A DNA stretch of 64,000 nucleotides. Source: Strongylocentrotus droebachiensis (lineage: Eukaryota > Echinodermata > Echinoidea > Camarodonta > Strongylocentrotidae). The notes beneath the pieces were generated by a model that worked only from the letters and a program-made list of their open reading frames with translations, was not told the origin of the DNA and ran no database searches. Shown here piece after piece: positions 25,801 to 35,785 of the stretch. Numbering within the stretch: position 1 is the first letter of the stretch; each line of letters begins with the position of its first letter. Location: assembly GCA_035222895.1 (NCBI GenBank), contig JAVYIG010001594.1:62001-126000 (forward strand), given 5' to 3'. The position numbers were made by a program, and so were the translations under genes.

Positions 25801-28800
25801 AATAAGGCCTGGAACCAATGTTGTTGCAGCACTTAGCAAATGTTGAATAACCATAAAGAGTTCTGCATCAGTAACGAGTATGAGTATAGTCCCTGCCTAA
25901 AGTACAGCTGGAAATGATAATCTCGCAGGTGAACTAGTGTTGGATAACTTTACATTCAGTTGGCTTACGTTGAATCATCGGGCCATCGCGTCGGGTGGTC
26001 GCGTTACCCGACCTTTTGTGAAACCATGCTTCTTATATTCACAAAATGTCAGGCGTAATGTTTGAGAAACAAATCCATCTCATCTACAAATAGTCTTGTC
26101 CAATTTATCCGACACTGTGAAAGCCTTATGGAAAATATACGAAAGGTAGCCTCCTTAACGTGCATATTCACATGACCACCCGACCGGTAAGGATGACCCC
26201 ATGATTCAGAGTAAGCCCATTCAGTCTGTTAGAGAGAGTATTAAAACGGTTAAAATGCAGCATGTAGTGAATTAAAGGTTATGTATAATAGGACTGTGAG
26301 AAAGTTCATGGTACCTGTCTGTCAGTCCAGAAATATGATGGTACCTACTCACATTAATTAACCTCCAAGCTCATATAATCTTTCCTCCGCAGTGTTTTTT
26401 TCTTCTTTTCATAATGAATTTTTAAAGAATTGTCCACAACTTTACAATATTATCAACCTACATGGCATGGTGGATTTTCAATATATATCTGTGATTTCAG
26501 GACCCCAAAATGATTGTAGTTAATAGCAAATTTACTATCATAACCTACAAATTTACTAATAGTCTCTCTTTTATGTGTGATTGATTTTTAGGAAAAATAT
26601 AAATTGTTCTATTGATGAGAGTGTGGAGAGATTCTCCTCCGTGCTTGAAGCAGCCCGTGAAGCAAACGTCAAGGTCCGAGGATACGTGTCATGTGTACTA
26701 GGATGCCCTTATGAGGGCGCTGTTCAACCGGAAGCTGTGGCAAAGGTGGGTATAGGCTACTTCCAGAAAGATCTTAGTGTGACCAGATGAAAAGAGTGTT
26801 TTCAGAACAGAATAGAACACATGGGAAAAAATAGAAAATGCAATCATTATCTCTGGGGATAATAATAATAATAATATTCAGCTTTTATAGAGCGCTTAAT
26901 ACATCTCGGACGTCTCTAAGCGCTTTACAGATATACTATTACCCCGGTCATTTGATTCAGTGCTTGTTCGCACACACTGTGTGCACAATCATGTAGGCTC
27001 GTATTTCTAAAGGCAGAGTACTTAAGACCTAGTTTAACCCACTCTCTTGATTTGTTGATTTGAGGAGTGCCAAGGGTCAAATTCTCTATTCTGTAGAAAT
27101 GACTGCAATGCGGTTGAATGCTGTATATCAGAATGAAGACACAAGATGAATGTTGTCATGAGATTAAGAAATGATATTTTCAAAGTGAAATGATTAACAA
27201 AAATTGTTAGAGATGTATAAGGATATTTATGGAAAGAGGGGATTGACACATGGTGTTCCTTAAATCAGAGGACTAAATTTTCCCAATGAAGCCTTGACTA
27301 AACTGAATATTTTTGTCTGAATACTGGTTCTAGAGTATTAATAATGCCCTTTTGGCTCTCGGAATATATATCCTACATTTATGACTCAAGAAGTTCTATA
27401 TTTTGCTTGCCAACTGGGACAACTCAATTTACAGTAGTAGTTGTATTAATTAAACTGCTATGTAGTTCTTTGCACAAATCAGTCTCATTTTCCTCTTTGA
27501 CAGGTTGCCAATAAGATGTTCGACATGGGCTGCTATGAGATCTCTCTGGGTGACACGATAGGGGTGGGCACCCCTGGTCAGATGCAGGTGTTGTTAGAGA
27601 CAGTACTAGAAACCATTCCTGCCAAACATATAGCCGTCCACTGCCACGACACCTATGGGCAAGCATTAGCAAATATCCTGGCAGCATTACAGGTAATAAA
27701 ACAAAGATCCTGCCACTCAAATACTTTTTAATGATATCATCTAAATTTGTTATGTATTTTTGGTACAGGAAAATATCTTTGAGAAATTGCATGTAGAAAT
27801 ATTCTATATGTTATGTGCAGTTAATTTTCAACGTATTCATATTAAAGGGATCGTTTAACAATGTTAAATCTGAGATACACGGCCCTACGTGTTATCAGTG
27901 TCTGTGACATGGTGTAATATTGAAGCCCTAAAAAAGTTGCGCTTTAAAATGATCAAGAAGTGCCGCAAAAAAGTAAAAATCTTTGAGTGACCGGTTTTAC
28001 CATACTTGTTTTCCCCAATAGACTGTAGTGTTATGAAAACCGTCAGGCGAACGGTTTTCAAAATTTGTAATTCCAATCATAAATATCTTGATAATCACAC
28101 AGGCGATCGGCTTGTAAATTTCATGGGGTTCCTGACTGACCTAAAGGTTTATAATTATCATTGCATCATGAGCTTAATCCAGAATTTTGTTTCAGAATTT
28201 GAGACAAAGTTACCGGATCCCTTTAAGAATTGTATAGGGTCTTCAGGACTTAATTAGCCAATCAATGTGTATCAAGTTAAATTTTTAACATGTTTGAGCT
28301 TCTTAGAGAAATTGACCAATATTTTAGGTTATTTTGTTGGGTCTTCTAGACTTTATTAGAGAATCAACTTGTGATGACCCACCTAAACATTAAGTCCAAT
28401 TTTTACCATGCTAAGAAGTTTTGGGACATTTGTTTTACCGTATGTTCATTTATACCTCTGAAAATTGAAGATTTATAGTTGTTCATACTGTGTTCCTTTC
28501 ATTGTCCTGCAACCAAAATATTTATAAACTGCTGAACAATTGTCAAAAGCAAAAAAATGAAACTGTATTTGATTACTGTTTGTATTTTCAGATGGGGGTA
28601 ACAGTAGTGGACTCATCTGTGGCTGGCCTAGGGGGGTGCCCCTACGCCAGGGGGGCATCAGGCAATGTTGCGACTGAAGATGTAGTTTACATGCTCAATG
28701 GACTCGGTATAGAAACAGTAAGTTGTGATGTTTTAAGGAATATCCAAGCTTAATAGACAACTACTCTAAATGAAAGCATACAAATAAGAGAATCAGAATG

Positions 28801-30067
28801 GTGAAAGTTTGGATGAAATCGTCCAAAACAAAGAATGTTATGAAGTTTTGACATTTGGAATCACTATATGTATGGGCACTTCAGTGTGGCTGAATCAGTA
28901 GTTTCTCTGTGACATAGTGGTCAGAGAACTTTCCCATTTGCTTCAATATACAAAATTACTTTTGTTTCTCCAATAGATTGACTCATGATGGTATTTTCTC
29001 TTTAGAGGATCTATGATAATAATATGCTATCCAAAATATATTTTGATTAGTGCCCCAAGGGAGGAAGGTACCTAGGAGAAAACCAGAAACTAATTATACT
29101 TTTGTACACGGAAAACAGAAAAGTTGTTCATGCAAAAACCACAATCCACTGAACAAATTGCCAATTTGAGATTTGTTAGATTTTGAAATTTCATATTTCA
29201 AACGTTCATATTAAACTCTCTTACCATTGTTCTGATTGATTCCAATCTTTTGCCGTTCTGTTTCTCTTTTCTTTCATACATATGAATTTATTACAAAGGT
29301 TGGATTGCCTTTTAAAAGAAAGAGTTGGATGGATGTCATAATGGTAGGCTCCTGTGTAGTTTGTCCACGGGGTGTCCCGATGCTAGGGAAGAAACAAGCA
29401 CCATAGATAGAAAGTGAATTTGTCATGGATACAGCATTTGAGTTTTGGGAGAGAGTAAACAGGATATCTTCTTCTGTTTGTACTTTTAAAAATACATATA
29501 TGTACAATTCGATGATTAACATTCAAAGGGGCGTTGGCATAAAATGCTGGCACCTGATTACTTCCTTGAGTATTTGCAGCATGCTTCTATTATGTTCTAT
29601 TTTGTCTTTGATGATTATCCTATTATGGCAGGATGTTATTTCAATAACTATTTGAATTTGAACTTTTGTTGATCCCCACTACCCAGATTCCCCCCCCCCC
29701 CCCCAAAAAAAAAGATGTAGAAACTGTGTGTGCTAAACTGTTTGAGCAATGCTATTGTATTGCAGCATTCTCTTCTGCTCAAATGCATTTCTTTCTTAGA
29801 GTGTGTAACGGTACCACAGTGGACTGAGTTTGCATACTAGCCTTTTGTATTTCAGACAGTATCTTTGATATTCTACCATTGTCTTCCAACCAACACCTTT
29901 TATCCCCAAAGCAATCGGTGGTTTCTTGACACCCTTTGTATTTCCTCTTATTTCTTGAATTACAGGGTATCGACCTGGAGAAGATTGTTTCAGTTGGACA
30001 GTTCATTTCCAGAGAGCTAGGGAGGCAGAACACTTCCAAAGTGGGGAATGCCATGAGCAAACTATGA
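16705..30067 (+). CDS. HMGCL: 3-hydroxy-3-methylglutaryl-CoA lyase, complete, 7 coding exons
   Basis: The enzyme cleaves HMG-CoA to acetyl-CoA and acetoacetate, the last step of ketogenesis and of leucine breakdown, in mitochondria and peroxisomes. Coding exons are 16705-16863, 19165-19272, 20146-20300, 26592-26745, 27504-27692, 28592-28717 and 29966-30067. All are bounded by AG/GT and join in frame to 330 residues (human protein 325). Residues 1-30 are Arg-rich, lack acidic residues and look like a mitochondrial presequence. The HMGL-like TIM barrel follows. Expected catalytic and metal residues are present: R46/D47 in [11 protein letters not shown]238 and H240 in [12 protein letters not shown]271 in [13 protein letters not shown]280 and E284. 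The C-terminus is SKL, a canonical peroxisomal signal, where human has CKL. Intron 3 (6.3 kb) is enlarged by an antisense DIRS element. Splicing is inferred from consensus sites and from alignment with the recalled human protein. Confidence 0.96.
16864..19164 (+). other. HMGCL: HMGCL intron 1
   Basis: 2.3 kb with consensus ends. It contains the TA-flanked MITE and C/A homopolymers near 17430 and 17655. Confidence 0.9.
17966..18421. mobile_element. 456-bp MITE in HMGCL intron 1, TA-flanked
   Basis: Long imperfect inverted ends beginning AGGCC and including TTGTTGTATTGCCCTTTG (left) and its complement (right). Flanked by TA at 17964-17965 and 18422-18423. The interior has long T runs. Confidence 0.78.
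19165..19272 (+). CDS. HMGCL: HMGCL exon 2 (residues 54-89)
   Basis: Acceptor tacag|GCAATG, donor CCCCAA|gtgagt, phase 0 at both ends. Its 36 residues match the length of the human segment and contain the conserved [14 protein letters not shown] stretch. Confidence 0.95.
20146..20300 (+). CDS. HMGCL: HMGCL exon 3 (residues 90-140 plus 2 nt)
   Basis: Acceptor ttacag|ATGGGAGACC, donor AGCAA|gtaaga. It encodes MGDHT..., YPVLTPNL and AIFGAASE motifs and splits a lysine codon across intron 3. Confidence 0.95.
20763..20801 (+). repeat. DIRS terminal inverted repeat, low-coordinate copy
   Basis: 39 bp starting GAGAATACATGAGAGCCC, exactly complementary to 25638-25676. Confidence 0.9.
20901..21015 (-). 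repeat. DIRS internal complementary region
   Basis: Bases 20901-20979 are the reverse complement of the low-coordinate end (20695-20773). Bases 20976-21015 match the reverse complement of the high-coordinate end (25665-25702) with a small mismatch. The two pieces meet at TATT, the predicted circle junction. Confidence 0.9.
21102..22086 (-). pseudogene. DIRS tyrosine recombinase, frameshifted in a 6-T run
   Basis: The N-terminal core-binding part (22086-21889) and the catalytic part (21821-21102) are in frames one base apart. The break is the A6 run at 21895-21900 (T6 on the coding strand); losing one base would make the frames continuous. In the 239-residue catalytic ORF the tyrosine-recombinase residues are visible: R75 in [10 protein letters not shown]185-x-x-R188 in HSTR, H208 in KHAGW, and Y220/Y221 in FEKYYNK. 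It would act on circular cDNA during integration. The N-terminus overlaps the preceding ORF. Confidence 0.87.
22044..23957 (-). pseudogene. DIRS reverse transcriptase/RNase H/methyltransferase-like ORF, interrupted by one TAG
   Basis: One frame runs 23957 to 22044, broken only by TAG at 22833-22835. The RT part shows [50 protein letters not shown] and the catalytic [12 protein letters not shown]. RNase H begins at [10 protein letters not shown], exactly where the stop falls, and continues in the same frame with [14 protein letters not shown] and [20 protein letters not shown]-specific segment with [18 protein letters not shown] and [14 protein letters not shown] follows. The stop removes most of RNase H and all downstream parts. 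The start codon is uncertain because the frame stays open into gag. Confidence 0.88.
24017..25483 (-). CDS. DIRS gag-like protein, 488 aa
   Basis: The first frame of the DIRS element. Residues 1-125 are rich in Ser, Lys and Pro with repeated SKAKPS-type motifs. The middle (about 220-385) is more ordered, with [21 protein letters not shown], and the C-terminus is basic and Gln/Ser/Tyr-rich. No zinc knuckle is visible, as is usual for DIRS gag. The frame is uninterrupted. It ends at 24017, and the downstream RT frame is open upstream of its listed start, so the two frames overlap, as in DIRS1. Confidence 0.82.
   Translation of the reverse strand: MDKSWDSKINFEIPSSARCLPGTSKSPSEPAITGTGTNPQAAGPIMPTVPGVSPLTSKAKPSSGIAVGTPKCKISSKAKPSVQENTKSSKTKVKSSDNKCVGKAKPNREVDNTSKAKPSSDSKSKSVDSRIDKLEDMLSVLMERIPAPAQPALAPQTFSSPVDKNTELLSVGRLTSGEGLLMADDLYDGSESPGSELLYDTDDVGSMGRAVGSVPTTAGKGQDSIPMIAAKFAMPSGIGAPLHDDIAQSMTYLMSNKLEEKSLDEAAEKYLSPENCELLDTPRVNTIIWENLRSATRNKDLKIQYIQKSLTKGLCAFARSLNPATMTEEQHDALALLCNANYGLNSMRKDLIKPDLNPLFHHLCRPTYPVTKHLFGEDLGRQVKELQEQQKATAGVMNTRNQPQDRQQRSYHPYRKVTDYAKHTMKRAGWFPNRDQGNSSSRMYGNSERPFLGQRQNSNFKKGNSKQQASHTYTPTANRGKQSYHRKK
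25638..25676 (-). repeat. DIRS terminal inverted repeat, high-coordinate copy
   Basis: 39 bp ending GGGCTCTCATGTATTCTC, exactly complementary to 20763-20801. Confidence 0.9.
25961..26217. mobile_element. 257-bp MITE in HMGCL intron 3, 8-bp duplication
   Basis: Imperfect inverted ends with GGCTTAC, TGAATCAT and GTCGGGTGGTC in inverted order at the two sides. CATTCAGT flanks at 25953-25960 and 26218-26225. The 8-bp duplication fits a hAT-type parent. Confidence 0.78.
26592..26745 (+). CDS. HMGCL: HMGCL exon 4 (residues 141-192)
   Basis: Acceptor ttttag|GAAAAATATAAATTG completes the split lysine codon. It encodes [10 protein letters not shown] and [14 protein letters not shown]. Donor is GCAAAG|gtgggt. 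It lies about 0.9 kb beyond the DIRS insertion. Confidence 0.95.
26850..26970 (-). repeat. Dispersed AGCGCTTAATA repeat, third copy
   Basis: (AAT)n, then TTTATAGAGCGCTTAATAC ... CTAAGCGCTTTACAGATAT and ACCCCGGTCAT. It lies in HMGCL intron 4. Confidence 0.65.
27504..27692 (+). CDS. HMGCL: HMGCL exon 5 (residues 193-255)
   Basis: Acceptor gacag|GTTGCC, donor TTACAG|gtaata, phase 0. It encodes [18 protein letters not shown] and the metal-binding [11 protein letters not shown] motif with H238 and H240. Confidence 0.96.
27846..28222. mobile_element. TTAA-flanked AGGGATC element, 377 bp, in HMGCL intron 5
   Basis: Ends AGGGATC and GATCCCT, flanked by TTAA at 27842-27845 and 28223-28226. The terminal repeat is short. 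The interior shows no gene. Confidence 0.6.
28592..28717 (+). CDS. HMGCL: HMGCL exon 6 (residues 256-297)
   Basis: Acceptor tttcag|ATGGGG, donor GAAACA|gtaagt, phase 0. It carries the family signature [17 protein letters not shown] with catalytic C271. Confidence 0.96.
29966..30067 (+). CDS. HMGCL: HMGCL exon 7 (residues 298-330 and stop)
   Basis: Acceptor ttacag|GGTATC, stop TGA at 30065-30067. The last three codons encode SKL. Confidence 0.94.
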   Translation, partial: GIDLEKIVSVGQFISRELGRQNTSKVGNAMSKL

Positions 30068-30601
30068 TGGAACCACCTATCTCAGAAGAAATATGTTGTG
30101 CAATCACCAAAGACTGTTTTTAATGTAAACCCTCCATTTATAAACAATGGGTTAGAAATGACTTGATGTACATGTATCATTGTGGTAACCATTAACAAGC
30201 ACAATCAGAAATATTTATTAGTTTTGAGATGGGTCAGACTGATATGATCATGGGGGTATTTGATGTATTCACACCACTGCAACACTTTTTGGTTGAAATC
30301 AGGTTCAGCATATACCTTTGATATGCTATTGTGCTGTCGAGACATTATCTTTTCAAAGCTTCCCAGGCTTTGGCCAGATTGCCCATGTACAGACTACCAG
30401 CTAAACTATATGTATCAAAGTTCTACTTGGTGTGGCCAGCCAAAATGTGGAAACATGCCCCCCCCCCAGCCATGCAGTATGTCTGTATTGCTTTGTCTTT
30501 GCAGATTTAAACCATTTGAACTGTCTTTATTTTTGATGTGCAGAGCTCTGCAGTCAATGCTGTAGCAGATTAATGTCGCATGTTACAGAATGTAGTAAAT
30601 G

Positions 30602-30607
30602 AATAAA
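30602..30607 (+). terminator. HMGCL: Candidate HMGCL polyadenylation signal AATAAA
   Basis: An AATAAA hexamer lies about 535 bp after the HMGCL stop codon and directly before a SINE. It is the first clear hexamer I noticed in a plausible 3' UTR (30068 to about 30620). Confidence 0.45.
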
Positions 30608-30617
30608 CTGTCTACTG

Positions 30618-30830
30618 ACATGATAGCTCAGTTGGTAGAGCAGTGGTCTCGTAATCTGGTGACCCGGGTTCGAAACCAAGACAATGCGCTAGTGCCCTTT
30701 GGTAAGGCATTAATCCTCATTACCAGGTCCCTCGGAGGGGACCTAAAGCCGTTGGCCGTCTGGTTGCTTACTAACAAGCATTTATGCTTTCTTAGCAGTC
30801 AGGTAAAATAACCACCACTAAACAATAACA
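30618..30830 (+). mobile_element. tRNA-derived SINE
   Basis: A-box TAGCTCAGTTGG and B-box GGTTCGAAACC lie in tRNA spacing, followed by a non-tRNA body with CCCTTTGGTAAGGCATTAAT and CCAGGTCCCTCGGAGGGGACC. The ends do not pair as an acceptor stem, so it is not a functional tRNA. The anticodon-like triplet is CGT. Confidence 0.82.
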
Positions 30831-32934
30831 ATAATCATCCACCCCTGGAGAGAGGATTCTGGAATAGATATGTATCCCATTGCAAAGCCAAGTACTAAAT
30901 ACTCCTTGTACCATGATGTACATTTTGAACCTCGTATCCCATCGCTGCCATCATGTTTCAATATCGTTTTAGTGGTATTTAAGTGTCACAAACAGAAGAT
31001 AGTTCACACAGCTCATGTGTAGTGTAAGAGAGTAATTTATTACCAGTGAGGCTGTATACTGCCCTCTTTAAAAAAATATATATCAACATTATAAGCATTT
31101 CTTTTCTTAAATCTCATAAACAATATTGTCACATGTGGATATTTTTCTAGACCCCCATCATAATAGAGGTCGCCAATAGGTCACCGTGAGTGTATTTTCA
31201 TCAGTGGGCTTTATTAGCAGCCTTAATGTGTAGAAAGAGAAAATGATAACAATCACAATCACAATAAGTGGATTAAATGGGATGCTGTCTGACAACCATT
31301 CATTGGGGTTTTCATGTTGGTAAGGGGGACAATGCAGCCCCCTGGAAGTTTTGAGATTAGACCACAAAGGGGTTGTACAGATTAATCTGGAGCTTTTCAA
31401 TCGACCTACTGAGTAGGCAGCTCAAAAACTCATTTGAATGACACAGTTTCCAAACAACATTTTAATCGGGATATGATTATACACATCCTTAAACATTAGA
31501 TCACTACTGTGCCATGAAAATGCAGGATTTTCACTAAATATACTTTAACCTATCTTGCTACAATGGGGAATATTTATTCAACCTCATATTAGTGTTTTTA
31601 ATGATATTTAATACATAAAATGTTTAGATTTAGTTTACTTGTGCAATATTTGTTAGATATTGATTAATTTTATTTTGCGGTATTCAAGGAAAGAGAATGT
31701 TTACATTTGATACACTTCTCATCCTGTACATTGTATGTAAAGATTTGTAGTTCATTGATTTAGAGCAGAATTTAATCAAGATTTGCGTTGCCTCATAACT
31801 ATTCAAAAGATAGTACATGTAGAACCCATATCATCAAGAAATTCAGTGGATATCTCCAAACTTTGAGCATTCTAACCTAATAAGCACATTGAAGTAAATC
31901 ATGTAATGTGCTATGTAGATGGGAAATACACTTAAGTTTAACAAAGAGATTCAACAAAATACTATGTAGTTTTTAATTGTAAAAGGCTGAAGAAAGGAAC
32001 TTATCTTACTCTGAACTAGTTTGTAATGGAAGAACTTTAGTTAGAGTGGGTTGGAGATCCTTTAATATTATACCAAATATGTAAGCTGAAATCAATTTTA
32101 TTTAGCATATTAATGAAGTGTACAGTAAAATAGTTTTTTTTTCTTCTTATAATTGGTATTGATAGGTAAGATAAATGATTATTGTGTACCAACTGAAGTT
32201 AACATATTGTTTATAGATCCATACATGTGGGCACCATATTGAAACATTTGAGTTGAGTAATACAATTAATCAATTTTAAGTGAAACATATTTTGTTATAC
32301 TGGGACTAAGTTATAAATGTGTTATGGTTTTAAACATTATTAATGGTGGTTTAAGTTCTAATCTCTTGTTGATTTTGTGCATGTACAATACCAGCAAGAA
32401 ACCTATGAACCAATATGACTCAGTCTATACTTTGCCATTTAATTGTTTTATTTTTTTATTTTAATGCTTTTAGAGTTAGAGCAAAACTTATTTATAAAAA
32501 AAAAATCTTTTGACTTAAAAAAACAACTAACCTAGAGTTCAAGCAGTACTGGTAAAATTTCATTATAGAAAGGAAAGAAAACTTTTAATGTGAAAAAAAA
32601 AACACCAAGGGAGAACAAAAATCAGCATAGAAGATAGGTAAATTTGGTACTTTATGCTGGTCTGTTGGGACTCCAATTTAGTACATTGTCTCACATTTGT
32701 TATTCTGCCTTAATGCTTTTGTTTTAAGCGACTTAAGATTTGTCAAGGCTTTTTATTTATCTTTAAAAAAAAATTGCTAGTCAAAATCATTTGTTTTGAT
32801 AATTCTTTGCTTGGGAGAATTACCAGAACCCACTATTTTGACAGCTTACTGGTATATTTACTACAGTTAAACTGTAAATATCATACCGGTATTTACAAAT
32901 TAATGTACAGTATGGGAATAAATTACCGGTATGC
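30831..32934. other. Intergenic, no gene recognized
   Basis: AT-rich DNA with scattered A and T runs. No exon-like frames. Confidence 0.6.
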
Positions 32935-32940
32935 CATATG

Positions 32941-33019
32941 CAGAGCTGCCAACCATTCCGTTTTTCCCGGAATTATTCTGTTTTTTAATCCCAATTACGT
33001 TTTTTTTTCACAAAATACG

Positions 33020-33052
<33 letters not shown>

Positions 33053-33295
33053 TTTTTTTTTTTTAAACATACTGCACGTCAAACAACTGCCCTAATATGT
33101 TATTTTGATCACAAATTCAATAGAAAACTAAGGTTGAAACATACTTGAAGAGAAAAGTATTCTCAAAAAGAAGCATTGGAATTGTGTCGCGCGTGGTTGT
33201 AAGTTTTGTTTTAATGAATTCCTTTTTTTTGCTTGAAATTCCTTTTTTTTGCCATCATGATTCCTTTTTTTGGTCGCACAAGGTTGGCAGCTCTG
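32941..33295. mobile_element. 355-bp MITE with CAGAGCTGCCAACC ends
   Basis: Inverted ends CAGAGCTGCCAACC and GGTTGGCAGCTCTG. CATATG lies on both sides (32935-32940, 33296-33301). The interior is T-rich with repeated ATTCCTTTTTTT. The ends resemble hAT termini, although the flanking duplication is palindromic. Confidence 0.75.
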
Positions 33296-33301
33296 CATAT
33301 G

Positions 33302-34484
33302 CTTCATTGATATGCTTCACTACATCACTGTGTGAGGTAGTTGGTGATTGGTTGTCGCTTAACGGTAAAAATAATTAAATTAATTACTTGCTAGGATACT
33401 ACCATGCACACTACTTACACCAATATAATTTTGTCTCCCAGTGATTTAGATTGTGTGCATGATCTGCAAATGAATGGTCTGACATACTTGGAGGAAAAGA
33501 TGTTTTTGAAAGGAATCTTTCCCATATAAAGTTTCCTAATGTTTTTAACCATACAGAATGCAATAAAAAAGAAACAGTTTTAAGCATGGATTGTTTACAT
33601 AAACTTCAACAATCCAATCTCAGTAAGAGCTAAATTTGATTTGACACTGTTAAAGATTAAGGTGAAGATGGCAGGGTATAAAATAATTTTGTTAATGTAT
33701 ATGGTTTCAAAGATATTGTGCGAGCTCAAAGAAGAAAGGTTGATAGTCTGTCATTTTACTTTGTAATAACCACTGTATCCACATGCTGCATACTCTGTGA
33801 CCATAAAATCACCTGCATCACGGAGCTCAGATATTTGTCTTCAGTGTTTTTGGAATAATTTAAAATACATATGTAGGCCTACTACCTCATGCTAACTTAT
33901 TTTACAGAATTTGTTATCAAAACAGGATGGGTCTGTTGGTTCCAAGGGTATCTGTTAAAAATTCTTGGTAAAAGAAACTTTTAGTCAATAGCTATTTCTA
34001 AAGTCAACTGCTGGAGAATATAATTTTGTTCATGTAGTTCTCGAAATTCAAAAAGACATCGCTATATGTTTCATGGATAAATACAATTTCATTTGCAGAC
34101 CAATGGATCTTAGGGTGTTATCTGCATGCAGTGGGGATTTGAAATAGTGACAGATAGTTTCGTTGTTCCCCATGTCATTATTTGCAGCAATAATTAAGTT
34201 GTGAAAATCAATAATATTTTTGTATATGAATGAGGAACTATGTGACATATAAGCTAAAAAAATAAAATAATAAATGAATATATTGTAATCCATATTCCCT
34301 GGCAGATGAATATTCTTTACATTTGAATTTTGTGTATTGTATTTTGTTCAGTTCCTAGTTCATGTACGCCATATGTTTTCAAGGATCTTAAAAAGATCAG
34401 AATTCTATCTCAATGATTAAGACCGACTGAACTAATCTTACGACAGTCCCTAATTGCAGGATCAGGACTATTTTTTAAATTTTG
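33302..34484. other. Intergenic, no gene recognized
   Basis: AT-rich unique-looking DNA without splice-flanked frames. Confidence 0.6.
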
Positions 34485-34690
34485 AATTAAAGATGAAGAC
34501 TAGTTATGGTCATGCGATTGCATTGTGAAAGAAACGTGGAATAGACCAGAAAAGGTTGATCATCTAGCATATAAGTATTGGTGTGTACTGCAAGGTTCTG
34601 GAATCATCAAAATGAAAAGAAATTTGGCCCAGTCTTCGTAAAGCTACAAGCACTGTACACAGAAAGATGTATATGGGACTACGCACACGT
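34485..34690 (+). repeat. Dispersed repeat, pair with 59245-59425
   Basis: Shares GGTCATGCGATT, CTGCAAGGTTCTGGAATCA, AAATTTGGCCCAGTCTT and GTACACAGAAAGATGTATA with the copy in PTDSS1 intron 5. Confidence 0.75.
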
Positions 34691-34754
34691 GTGCGACACG
34701 TGCCTTTATCTCTCACACACCAATAGATAAACTAATTTACCAAATATATCAATT

Positions 34755-34890
34755 AGTAGGTGGTTTCCCGGCAAAATTTTTATCATCATGTATTAGTCAA
34801 AAACATATTCTTTCACATGATTGGTAATAAGAGCTTCCATTTCATTTGTTGAAATTGGGGCGTTTCCAATACTGGTCTTTACCTTTAATG
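34755..34890. repeat. Dispersed repeat, pair with 5635-5785
   Basis: Same order of motifs as the first copy, ending TACTGGTCTTTACCTTTAA. Confidence 0.75.
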
Positions 34891-35030
34891 AAGTAGGCCT
34901 ATTATCCCATATCATCACTAATTAATCTAAACTCAGCAGTACACATTTGTTTGGATTTTTGCTTTATTATAATTTGTTTTTGACTTAGGCTGATATACAG
35001 AAAGCATTAATTATACATGCAGGGACCCGG

Positions 35031-35178
35031 CCGTCTTATAAAGAGTTGATATCGCTACTTATATATTTGTGATTGATATTAATCACAGCTATGTAGATAA
35101 GAGATAGGAGACTGCAAACTTGATTGGATGGCAATTGTGTATTTGACAGTGGATCAATCACAACTCTTTATAAGACGG
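35031..35178. mobile_element. 148-bp MITE upstream of PTDSS1
   Basis: Perfect 18-bp inverted ends CCGTCTTATAAAGAGTTG and complement. No clear target duplication. Confidence 0.7.
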
Positions 35179-35369
35179 GAACATATGGGTGCAGCTAGAG
35201 AGCTAGCTAGAATAAGGGGAGTGAGTGAGGAAGAGACAGAATTGGAGAAGAAAAATGTGGAGAATACATCCTGAAAGACTTTCTATATAATGGGGTTTGC
35301 AGCTTGATGTTTTCTATCTTTTTTATTTCATTATTTTGGGGGTGGCTGTTGTTGTTATTGCTTTGTTGT

Positions 35370-35450
35370 GGTTTCTCTCTCCCTCTCTCTCTCTCCTTCT
35401 TTCTCTTTCTCTCCTTCCTTCTCTCTCTCTCTTTCTCTCCTTCTCACTTT
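35370..35450 (+). repeat. (CT)n microsatellite
   Basis: CTCTCTCC/TTCTTTCT tract. Confidence 0.85.
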
Positions 35451-35499
35451 AGTCACCGTTATAAGTGTCAGGTAGACAGGAAGGGACTGACTTTGTGAA

Positions 35500-35785
35500 C
35501 CCTTTATGAAATTAATCGGAGGTATGACGTAATGCACATGTGCTGATTTATGACGACGAATACACATTTTAGCAAAAAGATATTGAATGCCTGCATAAAT
35601 TATATATGCACGGCGGGCTAGCTAAGATCCAAGGCAAGCCGCCCGGCGGAGAATCGAGAACTAAACTAGACTCGTAGCGTAATAAATTTGATTCTTGAAC
35701 TTTTCCAACGCGTGTATTCATAGAAGCTAATCCAAGCCGCGCCGGTTGGTAATTTAGTGAAGTATCTCTCAAAAAGTCGTGTATT
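35500..35785 (+). promoter_or_regulatory. PTDSS1: Original PTDSS1 upstream region, now separated from the gene by 16.7 kb
   Basis: This CpG-rich stretch contains GGCGGGC, GCCCGGCGG, AACGCGT and CCGCGCCGG blocks and a CRE-like TGACGTAA near 35526. It directly precedes the LTR element. Joining its end to the base after the downstream TATT places it 10 bp from the PTDSS1 ATG in the pre-insertion allele. It is therefore the likely native promoter and 5' UTR. Confidence 0.6.

Noticed and set aside
30618-30690. Functional tRNA gene
   Set aside because: A and B boxes are good, but no acceptor stem pairs and a SINE body follows.
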